From the NCBI GenBank assembly GCA_900318205.1, contig ONJS01000009.1:62001-126000 (forward strand): 64,000 nt of DNA, written 5' to 3'. The notes beneath the pieces are model-generated. The model had not been told where the DNA came from. It ran no database searches and was given only the letters and a program-made list of their open reading frames with translations. Below, piece by piece: positions 8,773-16,302 of this stretch (positions are counted from its first letter, which is position 1; each line of letters starts with the position of its first letter). This DNA comes from an uncultured Prevotellaceae bacterium (GTDB lineage: Bacteria; Bacteroidota; Bacteroidia; Bacteroidales; Muribaculaceae). The translations under genes and the position numbers were made by a program.

Positions 8773-10755
8773 TTAAAGTTCATCAACCTGAGCGAGCCAC
8801 AGCCTGGATGAAGCGTCACTGGGCATGCGCCAGTCACCACGTGGCGACAGCGAGACGCTACCCACCTTTGGCCCGTCAGGCAGACAGGAACGCTTGAACT
8901 GCTGGGCAAAGAAACGTTTACAGAAGGTGCGCAGCCACTTCTTGATGGTCGCATCGTCATACTCCCCCTTGAAGGCCTTGCGGGCTAGCAGGTACAGTTT
9001 GGCGGGCGTGAAACCGTAGCGCAGCATATTGAACAGGAAGAAGTCGTGCAACTCATAGGGGCCCACGATGTCCTCGGTGACCTGCAGGATGGTGCCGTCC
9101 TTGGCGGCAGGTGTCAACTCGGGGCTGATGGGTGTGTCGAGGACGTCGAGCAGGGTGGCACCGATGGCCTTACCCCTCTTGGTGCCGTCGTTGAGCGACG
9201 AGGCAAACCAGCGTACCAGATGGCGCACCAGCGTCTTGGGGATGCTCACGTTGACGTTATACATCGACATATGGTCACCATTATAGGTCGCCCAGCCCAA
9301 TGCCAGTTCCGAGAGGTCACCGGTACCCAGGACGAGGCCGTTCACCTTGTTGGAGAAGTCCATCAGGATCTGGGTGCGCTCGCGTGCCTGGCTGTTCTCG
9401 TAGGTCACATCATGGTTATCCGGGTCATGGTCAATGTCCTTGAAGTGCTGCGTCACGGCAGCGGCGATGCTGATCTCGTGCAGGGTCACGCCCAGCGACT
9501 TGACCATCTCGCAGGCGTTGGTATAGGTGCGGTCGGTCGTGCCGAAGCCCGGCATCGTGATGGCATGGATGTCCTTGCGGTCACGGCCCATGCGGTCAAA
9601 CGCCCTCACGGCAACCAGCAGCGCCAGCGTGGAGTCCAGACCACCCGACACCCCGACGACTATCGTCTTGATGCCCGTGAAGTCCAGACGGCGCATGAGG
9701 CCCTCGGTCTGGATAGCGATGATTTCCTCGCAACGGGCGGTCAGGCGGTCGTCCTCGGCAGGCACGAAGGGCAGACGGCGCACGGGACGCAGCAGTTCCT
9801 TTTTCTCATAATCGAGCGGTCCTGCCACAATCATGGGAATGCGGTCAAACCGGGTGCCGAACTGCACCATGCTGTCGGCAAAACTGCCGTTGATGCGGCG
9901 CTCGTTCTCGAGGGCGGCGATGTCAATATCGGCCACCGACATCTGGGGCTGTGTAGTGAAACGCTCACCCTCGGCGAGCATCTTGCCGTTCTCGGCGATG
10001 ACGGCATTGCCGCCAAAGACGAGGTCGGTCGTCGATTCGCCATAGCCGCACGAGGCATAGACATAGGCGGCGATGCAATGGGCACTCTGATGCTTGATGA
10101 GGTCCATCAGATAGGTGTGCTTGCCGATCAACTCGTTGCTCGCCGACAAGTTGACAATCACGTTGGCGCCATTGATGGCAGCGATGCTGCTGGGCGGGGC
10201 GGGAACCCACAGGTCCTCGCAGATTTCCACCGCCACGCGTGCACGGCCCGCCTCAAAGATCTGGTGGGTACCGAAGGGAACCTCCTCACCACCCAGCACG
10301 ATGCTGTCCTTGCCTGCTATGGCAGTGATGTTGCTCGTGGTGAACCAGCGCTTCTCGTAGAACTCCTTGTAATTGGGGATATAGGTCTTGGGGACCACCC
10401 ACATCTCGCCATGGTTAACGACCACGGCACAGTTGAAGAGATGACCGCTGCAGCGCAACGGGGCACCGACGATGACCATCACGGGCGTGTCCTTGTAGTG
10501 GTCACACAGGGTGACGAGCGCTTGCTCGGCTGCGTCAAGCAACAGTTCGTTGCCGAACAGGTCGGCACAAGTGTAGCCCGTGACACACAACTCGGGCAAC
10601 GCCACGATGTGTGCACCGGCCTTGACAGCCTTGTCCACCGCCTCGACGATATGGGTCAGATTGCCCTCCACATCGGCCACATTTACCTGGGGCACAACAG
10701 CTGCCACACGCACCAGACCATAGTCGGTCACCGTATTCTTCTTTGTTCTTGCCAT
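8773..10755 (-). CDS. nadE: Glutamine-dependent NAD+ synthetase
   Basis: This 660-residue enzyme makes NAD+ from deamido-NAD+, ATP and glutamine in the cytoplasm. Residues 13-300 are a nitrilase-fold glutaminase with the Glu-Lys-Cys triad visible as E55 (LPELCVTG), K123 (VPKTYIPNY) and C179 (EICEDLWVP). Residues from about 340 form the synthetase with the PP-loop SGGLDST at 370-376. Length matches the long bacterial two-domain form. It is the first gene of the leftward block, with a TAACTTTG box at 10788-10795 and a divergent lipoprotein gene beyond. NAD supply has no obvious functional link with the tamB genes that follow. Confidence 0.97.
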   Translation of the reverse strand: MARTKKNTVTDYGLVRVAAVVPQVNVADVEGNLTHIVEAVDKAVKAGAHIVALPELCVTGYTCADLFGNELLLDAAEQALVTLCDHYKDTPVMVIVGAPLRCSGHLFNCAVVVNHGEMWVVPKTYIPNYKEFYEKRWFTTSNITAIAGKDSIVLGGEEVPFGTHQIFEAGRARVAVEICEDLWVPAPPSSIAAINGANVIVNLSASNELIGKHTYLMDLIKHQSAHCIAAYVYASCGYGESTTDLVFGGNAVIAENGKMLAEGERFTTQPQMSVADIDIAALENERRINGSFADSMVQFGTRFDRIPMIVAGPLDYEKKELLRPVRRLPFVPAEDDRLTARCEEIIAIQTEGLMRRLDFTGIKTIVVGVSGGLDSTLALLVAVRAFDRMGRDRKDIHAITMPGFGTTDRTYTNACEMVKSLGVTLHEISIAAAVTQHFKDIDHDPDNHDVTYENSQARERTQILMDFSNKVNGLVLGTGDLSELALGWATYNGDHMSMYNVNVSIPKTLVRHLVRWFASSLNDGTKRGKAIGATLLDVLDTPISPELTPAAKDGTILQVTEDIVGPYELHDFFLFNMLRYGFTPAKLYLLARKAFKGEYDDATIKKWLRTFCKRFFAQQFKRSCLPDGPKVGSVSLSPRGDWRMPSDASSRLWLAQVDEL

Positions 10756-10787
10756 AGCAGTAATATCTTTTCAATAGGTTTAACTTG

Positions 10788-10795
10788 CAAAGTTA
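10788..10795 (-). promoter_or_regulatory. nadE -7 box TAACTTTG
   Basis: The minus strand reads TAACTTTG 33 nt before the nadE start. No clear TTTG is found at the standard distance upstream. The box faces the rightward promoter at 10896-10927, making this a divergent promoter region. Confidence 0.5.
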
Positions 10796-10895
10796 AGCAT
10801 TTTTGATAGAATCTATCCTCATTTTTCTGCACTTTCTTACAAAGTAAACGTCAAAACAGCCTTAACCGCCTCAACAGCAAATAAGTGGCATTTTA

Positions 10896-10927
10896 TTTGC
10901 GGATTACAATTTATTGGGTTAACTTTG
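10896..10927 (+). promoter_or_regulatory. Promoter of lipoprotein gene (TTTG-N20-TAACTTTG)
   Basis: TTTG at 10896-10899 and TAACTTTG at 10920-10927 are separated by 20 nt, the Bacteroidetes primary sigma pattern. The ATG at 10952 lies 24 nt after the -7 box, which rules out the longer TTG-started reading at 10925. Confidence 0.75.
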
Positions 10928-10951
10928 CCACAAAATGCAAATCTTATAGTC

Positions 10952-11425
10952 ATGGAACAGAAAAAGCATCGTTTTATCAGATTCACACTGCTTGCGCTGC
11001 TGTGCCTCGGTGCCAGTCTGGTACCCATATCATGTGGCAACGATGAGCCCGAGTTGCTCGTGGGATATTATCTCAGGATTGATACGCAGGTCAGACTCAG
11101 TTTCTATGAACAAGACGAGGAACAAGGAACATCGGCCGACCCCCAAGCAGATGTATTGTCCAATACCATCCTCAAGATGAGATCGGCACTCAAGGAGGCT
11201 TATCCCGAGCCCACCCTCGAGGGCGATGATGCCGCTGTCATTACCGCTCTGGACAATATCTACAAGAAGTACAAGAGGTTTTACAGCCACCTGGAAAAAG
11301 GCACGGTCTGCACCGTGAAACTGTATCGCGCCAAATTGGACGATGGCATCGTGGTCAACAGCCGACCCATGACGGTTTTCCTCTTTGGTGCCCTGCCTCC
11401 GACCAACGAACAGCCTGATTGGTGA
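10952..11425 (+). CDS. Lipoprotein, paralogue of the gene at 11865
   Basis: A 157-residue predicted lipoprotein with a lipobox at VPIS-C28-GNDEP. The ATG at 10952 is chosen because the promoter at 10896-10927 overlaps the longer TTG reading. The mature part contains YYLRI, then KMRSALKEAYPEP and DDAAVITALDNIY. The same blocks occur in the lipoprotein at 11865-12302 (CGNDEP, YYLNI, RMKAAIKAAYPEP, DDAVIEACNKEY), so the two are paralogues. No family is recognised. The short acidic spacing after the cysteine does not show clearly whether it faces the periplasm or the surface. Confidence 0.8.
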   Translation: MEQKKHRFIRFTLLALLCLGASLVPISCGNDEPELLVGYYLRIDTQVRLSFYEQDEEQGTSADPQADVLSNTILKMRSALKEAYPEPTLEGDDAAVITALDNIYKKYKRFYSHLEKGTVCTVKLYRAKLDDGIVVNSRPMTVFLFGALPPTNEQPDW

Positions 11426-11444
11426 TTTTTTCACAGGGTTATTC

Positions 11445-11475
11445 TTGCATAGTCCATTATTTCACATTAATTTTG
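11445..11475 (+). promoter_or_regulatory. Promoter of dockerin-like small protein (TTG-N20-TAATTTTG)
   Basis: TTG at 11445-11447 and TAATTTTG at 11468-11475 are 20 nt apart, and the start codon follows 44 nt later. The gene therefore seems to have its own promoter although it is only 94 nt after the first lipoprotein gene. Confidence 0.6.
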
Positions 11476-11519
11476 CATCAACAAATCGAATATCAACTTT
11501 AAAAAGAAAGGAAAAGAAT

Positions 11520-11861
11520 ATGAAGAAGATCTTTACACTACTGCTTTGTGTCGCTGGCATGACCTTTGCCGCCAATGCCTATGACCAGACCAATGTCGAC
11601 CAGTGCATCAATGCCCTGCTGACGCAGGACAACAATACACGCACGCTCACCGAGCCCGACATGGACGCCAACCAGGACGGCATCCTCAGCATCGCCGACG
11701 TGACCTGCATGATCAACAACATGCTCGAGGCCAAGATGAATGCCCCCAAACAGGAGATTGACATCCAGGGCATCATCAACCAGGCGCTCAAGACCGAGAC
11801 CGGCGAGCCCAACATCTACAATGTGACCGACGCCGTCGAAAAGAAAACTAACGACAAATAA
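11520..11861 (+). CDS. Small secreted protein with one dockerin-like repeat
   Basis: A 113-residue exported protein. The ATG at 11520 gives a signal peptide (MKKIFTLLLCVAGMTFAANA); the upstream in-frame extension is rejected because it lacks one. Residues 54-80 (DMDANQDGILSIADVTCMIN) carry the D-x-N-x-D-G-x-L-x-I-x-D calcium-binding loop and following helix of a type I dockerin half-repeat, the same module found as a pair in the C10 peptidase at 22467. It stands between two paralogous lipoproteins and ends 3 nt before the second, so the three may act together. Partner and role are unknown; no cohesin is visible in the window. Confidence 0.8.
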   Translation: MKKIFTLLLCVAGMTFAANAYDQTNVDQCINALLTQDNNTRTLTEPDMDANQDGILSIADVTCMINNMLEAKMNAPKQEIDIQGIINQALKTETGEPNIYNVTDAVEKKTNDK

Positions 11862-11864
11862 GGC

Positions 11865-12302
11865 ATGAAACTCATCAACAAACATTGGCGGGGGCTGTTG
11901 TTCTCGCTCATGTTTTTGGGCATTATCGCCACGTTCACCTCATGCGGGAATGACGAGCCCAAGTCTGAGGTCATTGACTATTATCTGAACATTGAGGAGG
12001 AATTCCTTGTTGACGGCTCAACGAGTCATACCGACCGCTACTACAATCCCATCTCTCGCATGAAGGCGGCCATCAAGGCGGCCTATCCTGAGCCCGACAA
12101 GACTGGGAACGACGATGCCGTGATCGAGGCCTGCAACAAGGAGTATGAGACCTATCAGGGCTTATATGTCGGGGGCCATGAGCACTTGACTTGCTTGTTC
12201 CACCTCGTGCGCGCCACCAGGAAGGGCGGTATCGTCAAGACCAACGAGACGCTCAAGACCTACGTCTACGACATCAATCCCAAAGTCATTGACGGAGAGT
12301 AA
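11865..12302 (+). CDS. Lipoprotein, paralogue of the gene at 10952
   Basis: A 145-residue predicted lipoprotein with lipobox TFTS-C27-GNDEP. It shares with the 10952 gene the mature start CGNDEP, a YYLNIEEEF block, RMKAAIKAAYPEP and DDAVIEACNKEYETY, which points to a local duplication followed by divergence. It begins 3 nt after the stop of the small dockerin-like gene and is almost surely cotranscribed with it. No catalytic motif is visible. The next gene, mutY, is convergent, with only 11 nt between. Confidence 0.8.
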   Translation: MKLINKHWRGLLFSLMFLGIIATFTSCGNDEPKSEVIDYYLNIEEEFLVDGSTSHTDRYYNPISRMKAAIKAAYPEPDKTGNDDAVIEACNKEYETYQGLYVGGHEHLTCLFHLVRATRKGGIVKTNETLKTYVYDINPKVIDGE

Positions 12303-12313
12303 GAATTCAAGAT

Positions 12314-13318
12314 TTAACGGCTAAGGGACTCTAAGAGTTTTTCCACCAGACGGGGGAGGGCATAATCGCCTATCTCCCGTTCTTTTATCCATACATATCC
12401 GGGCGGCAGTGCAGGGCGCTCGGTCGGCTCGGCGAGGTAGAAGTCGGCAAGCAGGATGCGGTGGGTGAGGACGTGTTTCACGCCACTGGCCAGCAGCGTG
12501 AGCGGGCAGCCCAGGTCGGGCAAGGGGGCATCCTCGACCAGCAGAGGCTCCCACAGGCCCTGCCAGATGTCGCCCGCAGGGCGGCGACGCAGCGCCGTCA
12601 TTCCCTCGTGGCGGACGTAGATATAGCATAAACGGCGCTCCTTTACCTGGAGTTTTTTCTCCTTGACGGGCAACTGCTCGATGCGGCCCGTGCGCAATGC
12701 TTCGCAGGTCAATGCAACGGGGCAGTCCGCGCAGCGCGGCGACCGTGGCGTGCACCACGTGGCGCCAAAGTCCATCAGCGCCTGGTTGAACGTGCCAGCC
12801 TCTGCCTCGGGCAGCAACTGCTGGGCGAGGGCCTCAAAGGTGTGTTTGCCGCGGGTGGTATTGATGGGCACGTCGATGCCGTAGTGGCGGGCAAGCACGC
12901 GATAGACATTGCCATCGACGGCGGCAGCGGGCAGACCGAAGGCCATCGAGCCGACAGCAGCGGCAGTGTAGTCCCCTACCCCTTTTAAGGCCCGCAGGCC
13001 CTCGATGGTGCGCGGGAAACCGCCCTGCTCGACAATCTGGCGGGCCGCGGCATGCATATTGCGGGCACGGCTGTAGTAGCCCAGTCCCTGCCACAGGCGC
13101 AGCACCTCGTCCTCGCTGGCTCCAGCAAGAGCCTCCACGGTCGGGAAGCGTTCCATAAAGCGATACCAGTAGTCGCGGCCCTGGTCGATGCGCGTCTGCT
13201 GCAGGATCACCTCGCTCACCCAGATACCATACGCATCACCGATGCCACGCCACGGCAGTTCGCGCCCATACTGCGCAAACCACCTCAACAATGCCGTTGT
13301 AAACCCTACCTCACTCAT
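12314..13318 (-). CDS. mutY: A/G-specific adenine DNA glycosylase MutY
   Basis: MutY removes adenine mispaired with 8-oxoguanine. The 334-residue protein has the catalytic glutamate E36 in WVSEVILQQTR, the YYSRARN wedge at 81-87, the helix-hairpin-helix LKGVGDYTAAAV at 111-122, the catalytic aspartate D135 (AVDGNVYR) and a 4Fe-4S cluster with C189, C196, C199 and C205 in the usual C-x6-C-x2-C-x5-C order. Residues from about 225 form the NUDIX-like domain that reads 8-oxoG. Length is normal. It is convergent with the lipoprotein gene at 11865 and has a repeat-rich region upstream. Confidence 0.96.
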   Translation of the reverse strand: MSEVGFTTALLRWFAQYGRELPWRGIGDAYGIWVSEVILQQTRIDQGRDYWYRFMERFPTVEALAGASEDEVLRLWQGLGYYSRARNMHAAARQIVEQGGFPRTIEGLRALKGVGDYTAAAVGSMAFGLPAAAVDGNVYRVLARHYGIDVPINTTRGKHTFEALAQQLLPEAEAGTFNQALMDFGATWCTPRSPRCADCPVALTCEALRTGRIEQLPVKEKKLQVKERRLCYIYVRHEGMTALRRRPAGDIWQGLWEPLLVEDAPLPDLGCPLTLLASGVKHVLTHRILLADFYLAEPTERPALPPGYVWIKEREIGDYALPRLVEKLLESLSR

Positions 13319-13376
13319 ATCTCTCTACAATACCTCACGCAAAACCCTAAAAGGAAAACAACAAATACAATAAAAG

Positions 13377-13454
13377 CAATGCCATCCGGGCTGCAACGAT
13401 TTTTTTTAAAAACAACTCAAACAACTTAAATAACAGGCAGCCGCGCTCCATACC
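13377..13454 (+). repeat. Direct repeat copy 1 (partner at 13537-13624)
   Basis: The two copies share 'GCAATGCCATC-GGGCTGCAACG', a T/A-rich run, then ACAACTCAAACAACTTAAA and TAACAGGC, and end in TCACGCTAA. They differ mainly in the T/A-run length and in a short stretch near the end. Spacing between copies is about 160 nt. No terminal inverted repeats or target duplications were found. Confidence 0.8.
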
Positions 13455-13536
13455 TCACGCTAAGCCGCCAAGCCGCTAAGTTTATTGTAAAAGTTTGCTC
13501 GCAAGAGGCTCGCAAATATACTATCTTTTCATGAAA

Positions 13537-13624
13537 ACAATGCCATCTGGGCTGCAACGATTTTTTTAAAAAAACAACTCAAACAACTTAAATAACAGGC
13601 TTCCGCGTTCTTGTGGCTCACGCT
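13537..13624 (+). repeat. Direct repeat copy 2 (partner at 13377-13454)
   Basis: Second copy of the repeat described at 13377-13454. It is followed by a stretch with 'GCTCGCTGCGCTCGCAG', another short piece that recurs in variant form (GCGAGCGCAGCGAGC at 13783) within this island. Confidence 0.8.
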
Positions 13625-13679
13625 AATGCTCGCTGCGCTCGCAGTTTAATGTTTAAAGTTTAATGAGCATTCGCGCTCC

Positions 13680-13748
13680 GGTCAAATGGAGCGCGGATGC
13701 CAATTTGGTTAATTCGTATCATTCGCCGACAGCTAAGAACGCGGATGC
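13680..13748 (+). repeat. 69-bp repeat, inverted partner at 17480-17548
   Basis: The segment from GGTCAAATGG to AACGCGGATGC is found again, reverse-complemented and at the same length, at 17480-17548. The right 42 nt match at 41 positions; the left part has a few more differences. The pair flanks the LRR gene and the lone ATPase gene. Confidence 0.85.
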
Positions 13749-13824
13749 CCCTCTCTAATCTCTAATCACTAATCTCTAATCTGCGAGCGCAGCGAGCATC
13801 AACGCGGCTTAGTGTGAGATAAAG

Positions 13825-13892
13825 AACGCGGATGCTTCATTAAACATTATCCATTATCCTTTCTCCACGGCGACAGCCGTTCAGCGAGCGCC
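13825..13892 (+). repeat. Repeat with direct partner at 17549-17621
   Basis: Both copies contain GAACGCGGATGCTTCA, TAAACATTATCC, CCTTTCTCCA, ACGGCG, CAGCCGTTCAGCGAGC, with one short transposed or expanded CATTAT piece. In both places the repeat lies next to the stop codon of a leftward gene (13901 and 17617). Confidence 0.8.
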
Positions 13893-13900
13893 AGCTCGCA

Positions 13901-15739
13901 TCACAACGGCAGTATGTTCTTGAAGTTCTTCCAGTTCTTGGCGCTTTTATAGGCGTTGACCGACGTGTCGGGGACATAGAGTTCCATCTTGTTGTTGCTC
14001 ACGCCGTCCAGTTTGGGCGGCAGCACGGCGTGGCACTCGATGCGCGTCAGTGACTTGCACTTCTCTGCCACCTTCTTGCCCACCTCGGTGACTGTCTCGG
14101 GGAGGACGAGCGTGGTGATGGCGGTCTCGCGCAGGGCATTGTCGCCCAGGAACCGCAAACCGTTGCCCAAGTCGATCTCGGTGAGCGAGTTGCAGTCGCG
14201 GAAAGCCTCTTTGTCAACAGTCACGCAGACGTCGGGCACCTTAACACTGGTCAGGCCCTTGTTGTTCTTGAAGGCACGCTCGCCGATGGTCACCAATCTG
14301 CCGGGCAACTCCAGCGACGTCAAGGCGCAGTTCTCAAAGGCCTCCTTGTTAATGGTGGTCAACATCGCGGGCAGGGCAATCTGGGTCAAAGCCTTGCAAT
14401 TCTTGAACGCATGTTCGTCGATGGTGTTGATGTCGGATGACAATGTGACCGAAGTCAGTGACAAACAGCTCTCAAAGGCCGACTGGGGCACGATGCCCAG
14501 GTTGTCGGCGACAACCGTCGTCAGCGCCCTGCAATCCTGAAACGCCTTCTTGCCCAGCGTCGTAACATAGGCCAGATCTACGCTCTGCAGCCGCGAACAG
14601 CCATAGAATGCCTGATTGCCGATGGTCTTGACGCTCGATGGGATGTTGACGGCCTGCAGCTGGGTACACTCGTAGAAGGCGGCGCCAGCAATACGGGTCA
14701 CGCCCTCGGGGATTGTGACGCTTGAGATCTGTGCATCCGAGAAAGCGCACCAGGCAATCTCCTCCACCCCGTCAGGTATCCTGAAGGCTCCGTTGCGGGC
14801 TGCTGGACAGCGCAGCAGCACACTGCCCGTGTTGTCATAGAGCACGCCGTCCTCGTAGGTGTAGTAGCGACTACCGTTCTCGACCGTGATTTCTTCCAGT
14901 TTCTTCATCGTGCCCAGGTTATCATCCTCGATGCGTGTCGTGGCAGGCAGGTGAAGCGAGGTGATGGAGGTGCCGTCAAAGGCTTCGGCCCCGAGGCTCT
15001 CCAGACCACGTGGCAAGCTCACACGCTTCAATCCGGTGCCCTTGAAGGCCTTTTTGCCTATCTCGACCAAGGTGTACGGCAGGTTCACGCTGGTCAGCCT
15101 GGAACACCCGTCAAAGCACTCCTCGCCGATGCTTTCCAAGCCCTCGGTGAGCGTGATGTATTCCAGCTTGTAACAGCCGTCGAAGGCGTTATCGCCAATC
15201 GACCTCACGCCCTGCGGCATGATGACCTCTTCCAGATCGCTGCAGCCACGCAGGGCATCGCGGTCGATGCGCCTGGTGCGCTCGGGCAGCACGATGGAGC
15301 GCAGGTGGGAGGTATGGGACAAGGCATCGCCCAGCACGTCGCGTTCGCCACGTGTGCCCAACAAGCCACTGCTGCCCGAACTCATGATGCGGACACGCTC
15401 CAGTTCCAGGTCGAGATAGTTGTCCACCTTGTTGTCGCGGTTATCGACACAGCGTGAGCGTTTACACAGTTTCTTGATGAACTCAAAGTCCTTGGAGTCC
15501 ATGGGGCCATCGATGCGCAGCAGGCGCACACGGTCCATCATGCCAGCGGGCATCTTCTCGGCGAGGGTGCCGGCACTGGTGAGGCGCAACTCCACCACGT
15601 CACCATAGGAGTCGGCACGACTGTAACGGTCACGATAACGTTTGTCACCACGGCTGCCATATTGGGCACCAGCGGGCAATACGGCCACGATAGCGAGCAA
15701 GAGCGCTACCATCCACTTCATCATTTGTCTGGTCTTCAT
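13901..15739 (-). CDS. BspA-like leucine-rich repeat surface protein
   Basis: A 612-residue exported protein. The ATG at 15739 is chosen because it gives a signal peptide (MKTRQMMKWMVALLLAIVAVLPAGAQ) and lies after a good promoter; the longer in-frame reading to 15889 would run through that promoter. After a linker rich in Arg, Tyr and Asp, at least twelve LRR_5 (BspA/TpLRR) repeats of about 23 residues run from about residue 145 to 600, each built like 'SIGDNAFDGCYKLEYITLTEGL'. Such proteins bind host matrix proteins or other cells in oral and gut Bacteroidales. It stands alone, leftward, with repeat-rich DNA on both sides. Confidence 0.9.
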   Translation of the reverse strand: MKTRQMMKWMVALLLAIVAVLPAGAQYGSRGDKRYRDRYSRADSYGDVVELRLTSAGTLAEKMPAGMMDRVRLLRIDGPMDSKDFEFIKKLCKRSRCVDNRDNKVDNYLDLELERVRIMSSGSSGLLGTRGERDVLGDALSHTSHLRSIVLPERTRRIDRDALRGCSDLEEVIMPQGVRSIGDNAFDGCYKLEYITLTEGLESIGEECFDGCSRLTSVNLPYTLVEIGKKAFKGTGLKRVSLPRGLESLGAEAFDGTSITSLHLPATTRIEDDNLGTMKKLEEITVENGSRYYTYEDGVLYDNTGSVLLRCPAARNGAFRIPDGVEEIAWCAFSDAQISSVTIPEGVTRIAGAAFYECTQLQAVNIPSSVKTIGNQAFYGCSRLQSVDLAYVTTLGKKAFQDCRALTTVVADNLGIVPQSAFESCLSLTSVTLSSDINTIDEHAFKNCKALTQIALPAMLTTINKEAFENCALTSLELPGRLVTIGERAFKNNKGLTSVKVPDVCVTVDKEAFRDCNSLTEIDLGNGLRFLGDNALRETAITTLVLPETVTEVGKKVAEKCKSLTRIECHAVLPPKLDGVSNNKMELYVPDTSVNAYKSAKNWKNFKNILPL

Positions 15740-15770
15740 CTTTGGTCTCAATTCTTGGATTTCTAGCCCG

Positions 15771-15802
15771 CAAATATATAAAATCTCCCCGACAACAACA
15801 AA
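15771..15802 (-). promoter_or_regulatory. Promoter of LRR gene (TTTG-N20-TATATTTG)
   Basis: On the minus strand TTTG (15799-15802) and TATATTTG (15771-15778) are separated by 20 nt, a full Bacteroidetes promoter. It sits 32 nt before the ATG at 15739 and fixes that start. Confidence 0.8.
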
Positions 15803-15961
15803 TCGCCCCCTCCCCCTGCACACACACGACCCACGGACAAAGAGAAAACAATAAATACAATAAATACAAAAACCTGCGGTGCGCAACATACCCGATAGGA
15901 TTATCTTTATTTAACGTGAGTTCGACGAAAACAAAGTGTTGATGCTCAATTTATTCGCAAT

Positions 15962-16042
15962 GTAGAGACGCAAAATTTTGCGTCTCCAGGGCAGCATTTG
16001 GTAATGTTTAACGATGGGAGACGCAAAATTTTGCGTCTCTAC
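15962..16042. repeat. REPIN-like inverted pair of perfect palindromes
   Basis: Two copies of a 22-bp perfect palindrome (GAGACGCAAAA plus its complement) lie at 15965-15986 and 16018-16039. The outer flanks are GTA on the left and TAC on the right, so the whole 81-nt unit is itself an inverted repeat of 26-nt arms around a 29-nt centre. The layout is that of REP doublets (REPINs) or small MITEs. The remainder of 15740-16302 has an 'AATACAATAAATACAA' piece at 15850 and otherwise nothing I can name. Confidence 0.85.
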
Positions 16043-16250
16043 TGGTCATCTGGTGGCTAACTTGCTGAGGCTTGAAATAGAATTTCATCGAAAACACGTT
16101 GTCTATTGTCTTCCTTTTTAGAACTTAGCAGCTCAGCGTGGGGGACGCGATTCAAGGATAGCGCTATCATATATTTAGTTGATTTTCAATTGTTTAAGAA
16201 ATGTTTCGCAGAAATTATTCAAAATGAATAATTTATTTTAAATAATTTGA

Positions 16251-16282
16251 TTTGAATAATTGAGAAGAATACACTATCTTTG
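16251..16282 (+). promoter_or_regulatory. Promoter of ATPase gene (TTTG-N20-TATCTTTG)
   Basis: TTTG at 16251-16254 and TATCTTTG at 16275-16282 are 20 nt apart; the ATG follows 20 nt later at 16303. Confidence 0.8.
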
Positions 16283-16302
16283 CCATCAAAATACTGTTCA
16301 TT

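Larger units (their letters stand above)
13319..13900. other. Intergenic repeat island between mutY and the LRR gene
   Basis: This 582-nt stretch has no plausible gene. It is built from several dispersed repeat types: a direct repeat pair (13377-13454, 13537-13624), many short AACGCGGATGC or reverse cores, an inverted partner and a direct partner of segments near 17.5 kb, heptamer-like CTCTAAT/CACTAAT units at 13751-13793, and a stretch of AACAAATACAATAAA-type sequence near 13357. Confidence 0.7.

Noticed and set aside
7249-10806. Long plus-strand open frames opposite tamB and nadE (520 and 586 codons)
   Set aside because: They mirror well-supported genes with conserved motifs on the other strand and have low-complexity, unmatched translations.
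11520-11861. Cellulosome component
   Set aside because: Only dockerin-like repeats are seen; no cohesin, scaffold or cellulase cluster is present.
15740-15889. N-terminal extension of the LRR protein
   Set aside because: It would cover the TTTG-N20-TATATTTG promoter and precede a clear signal peptide.
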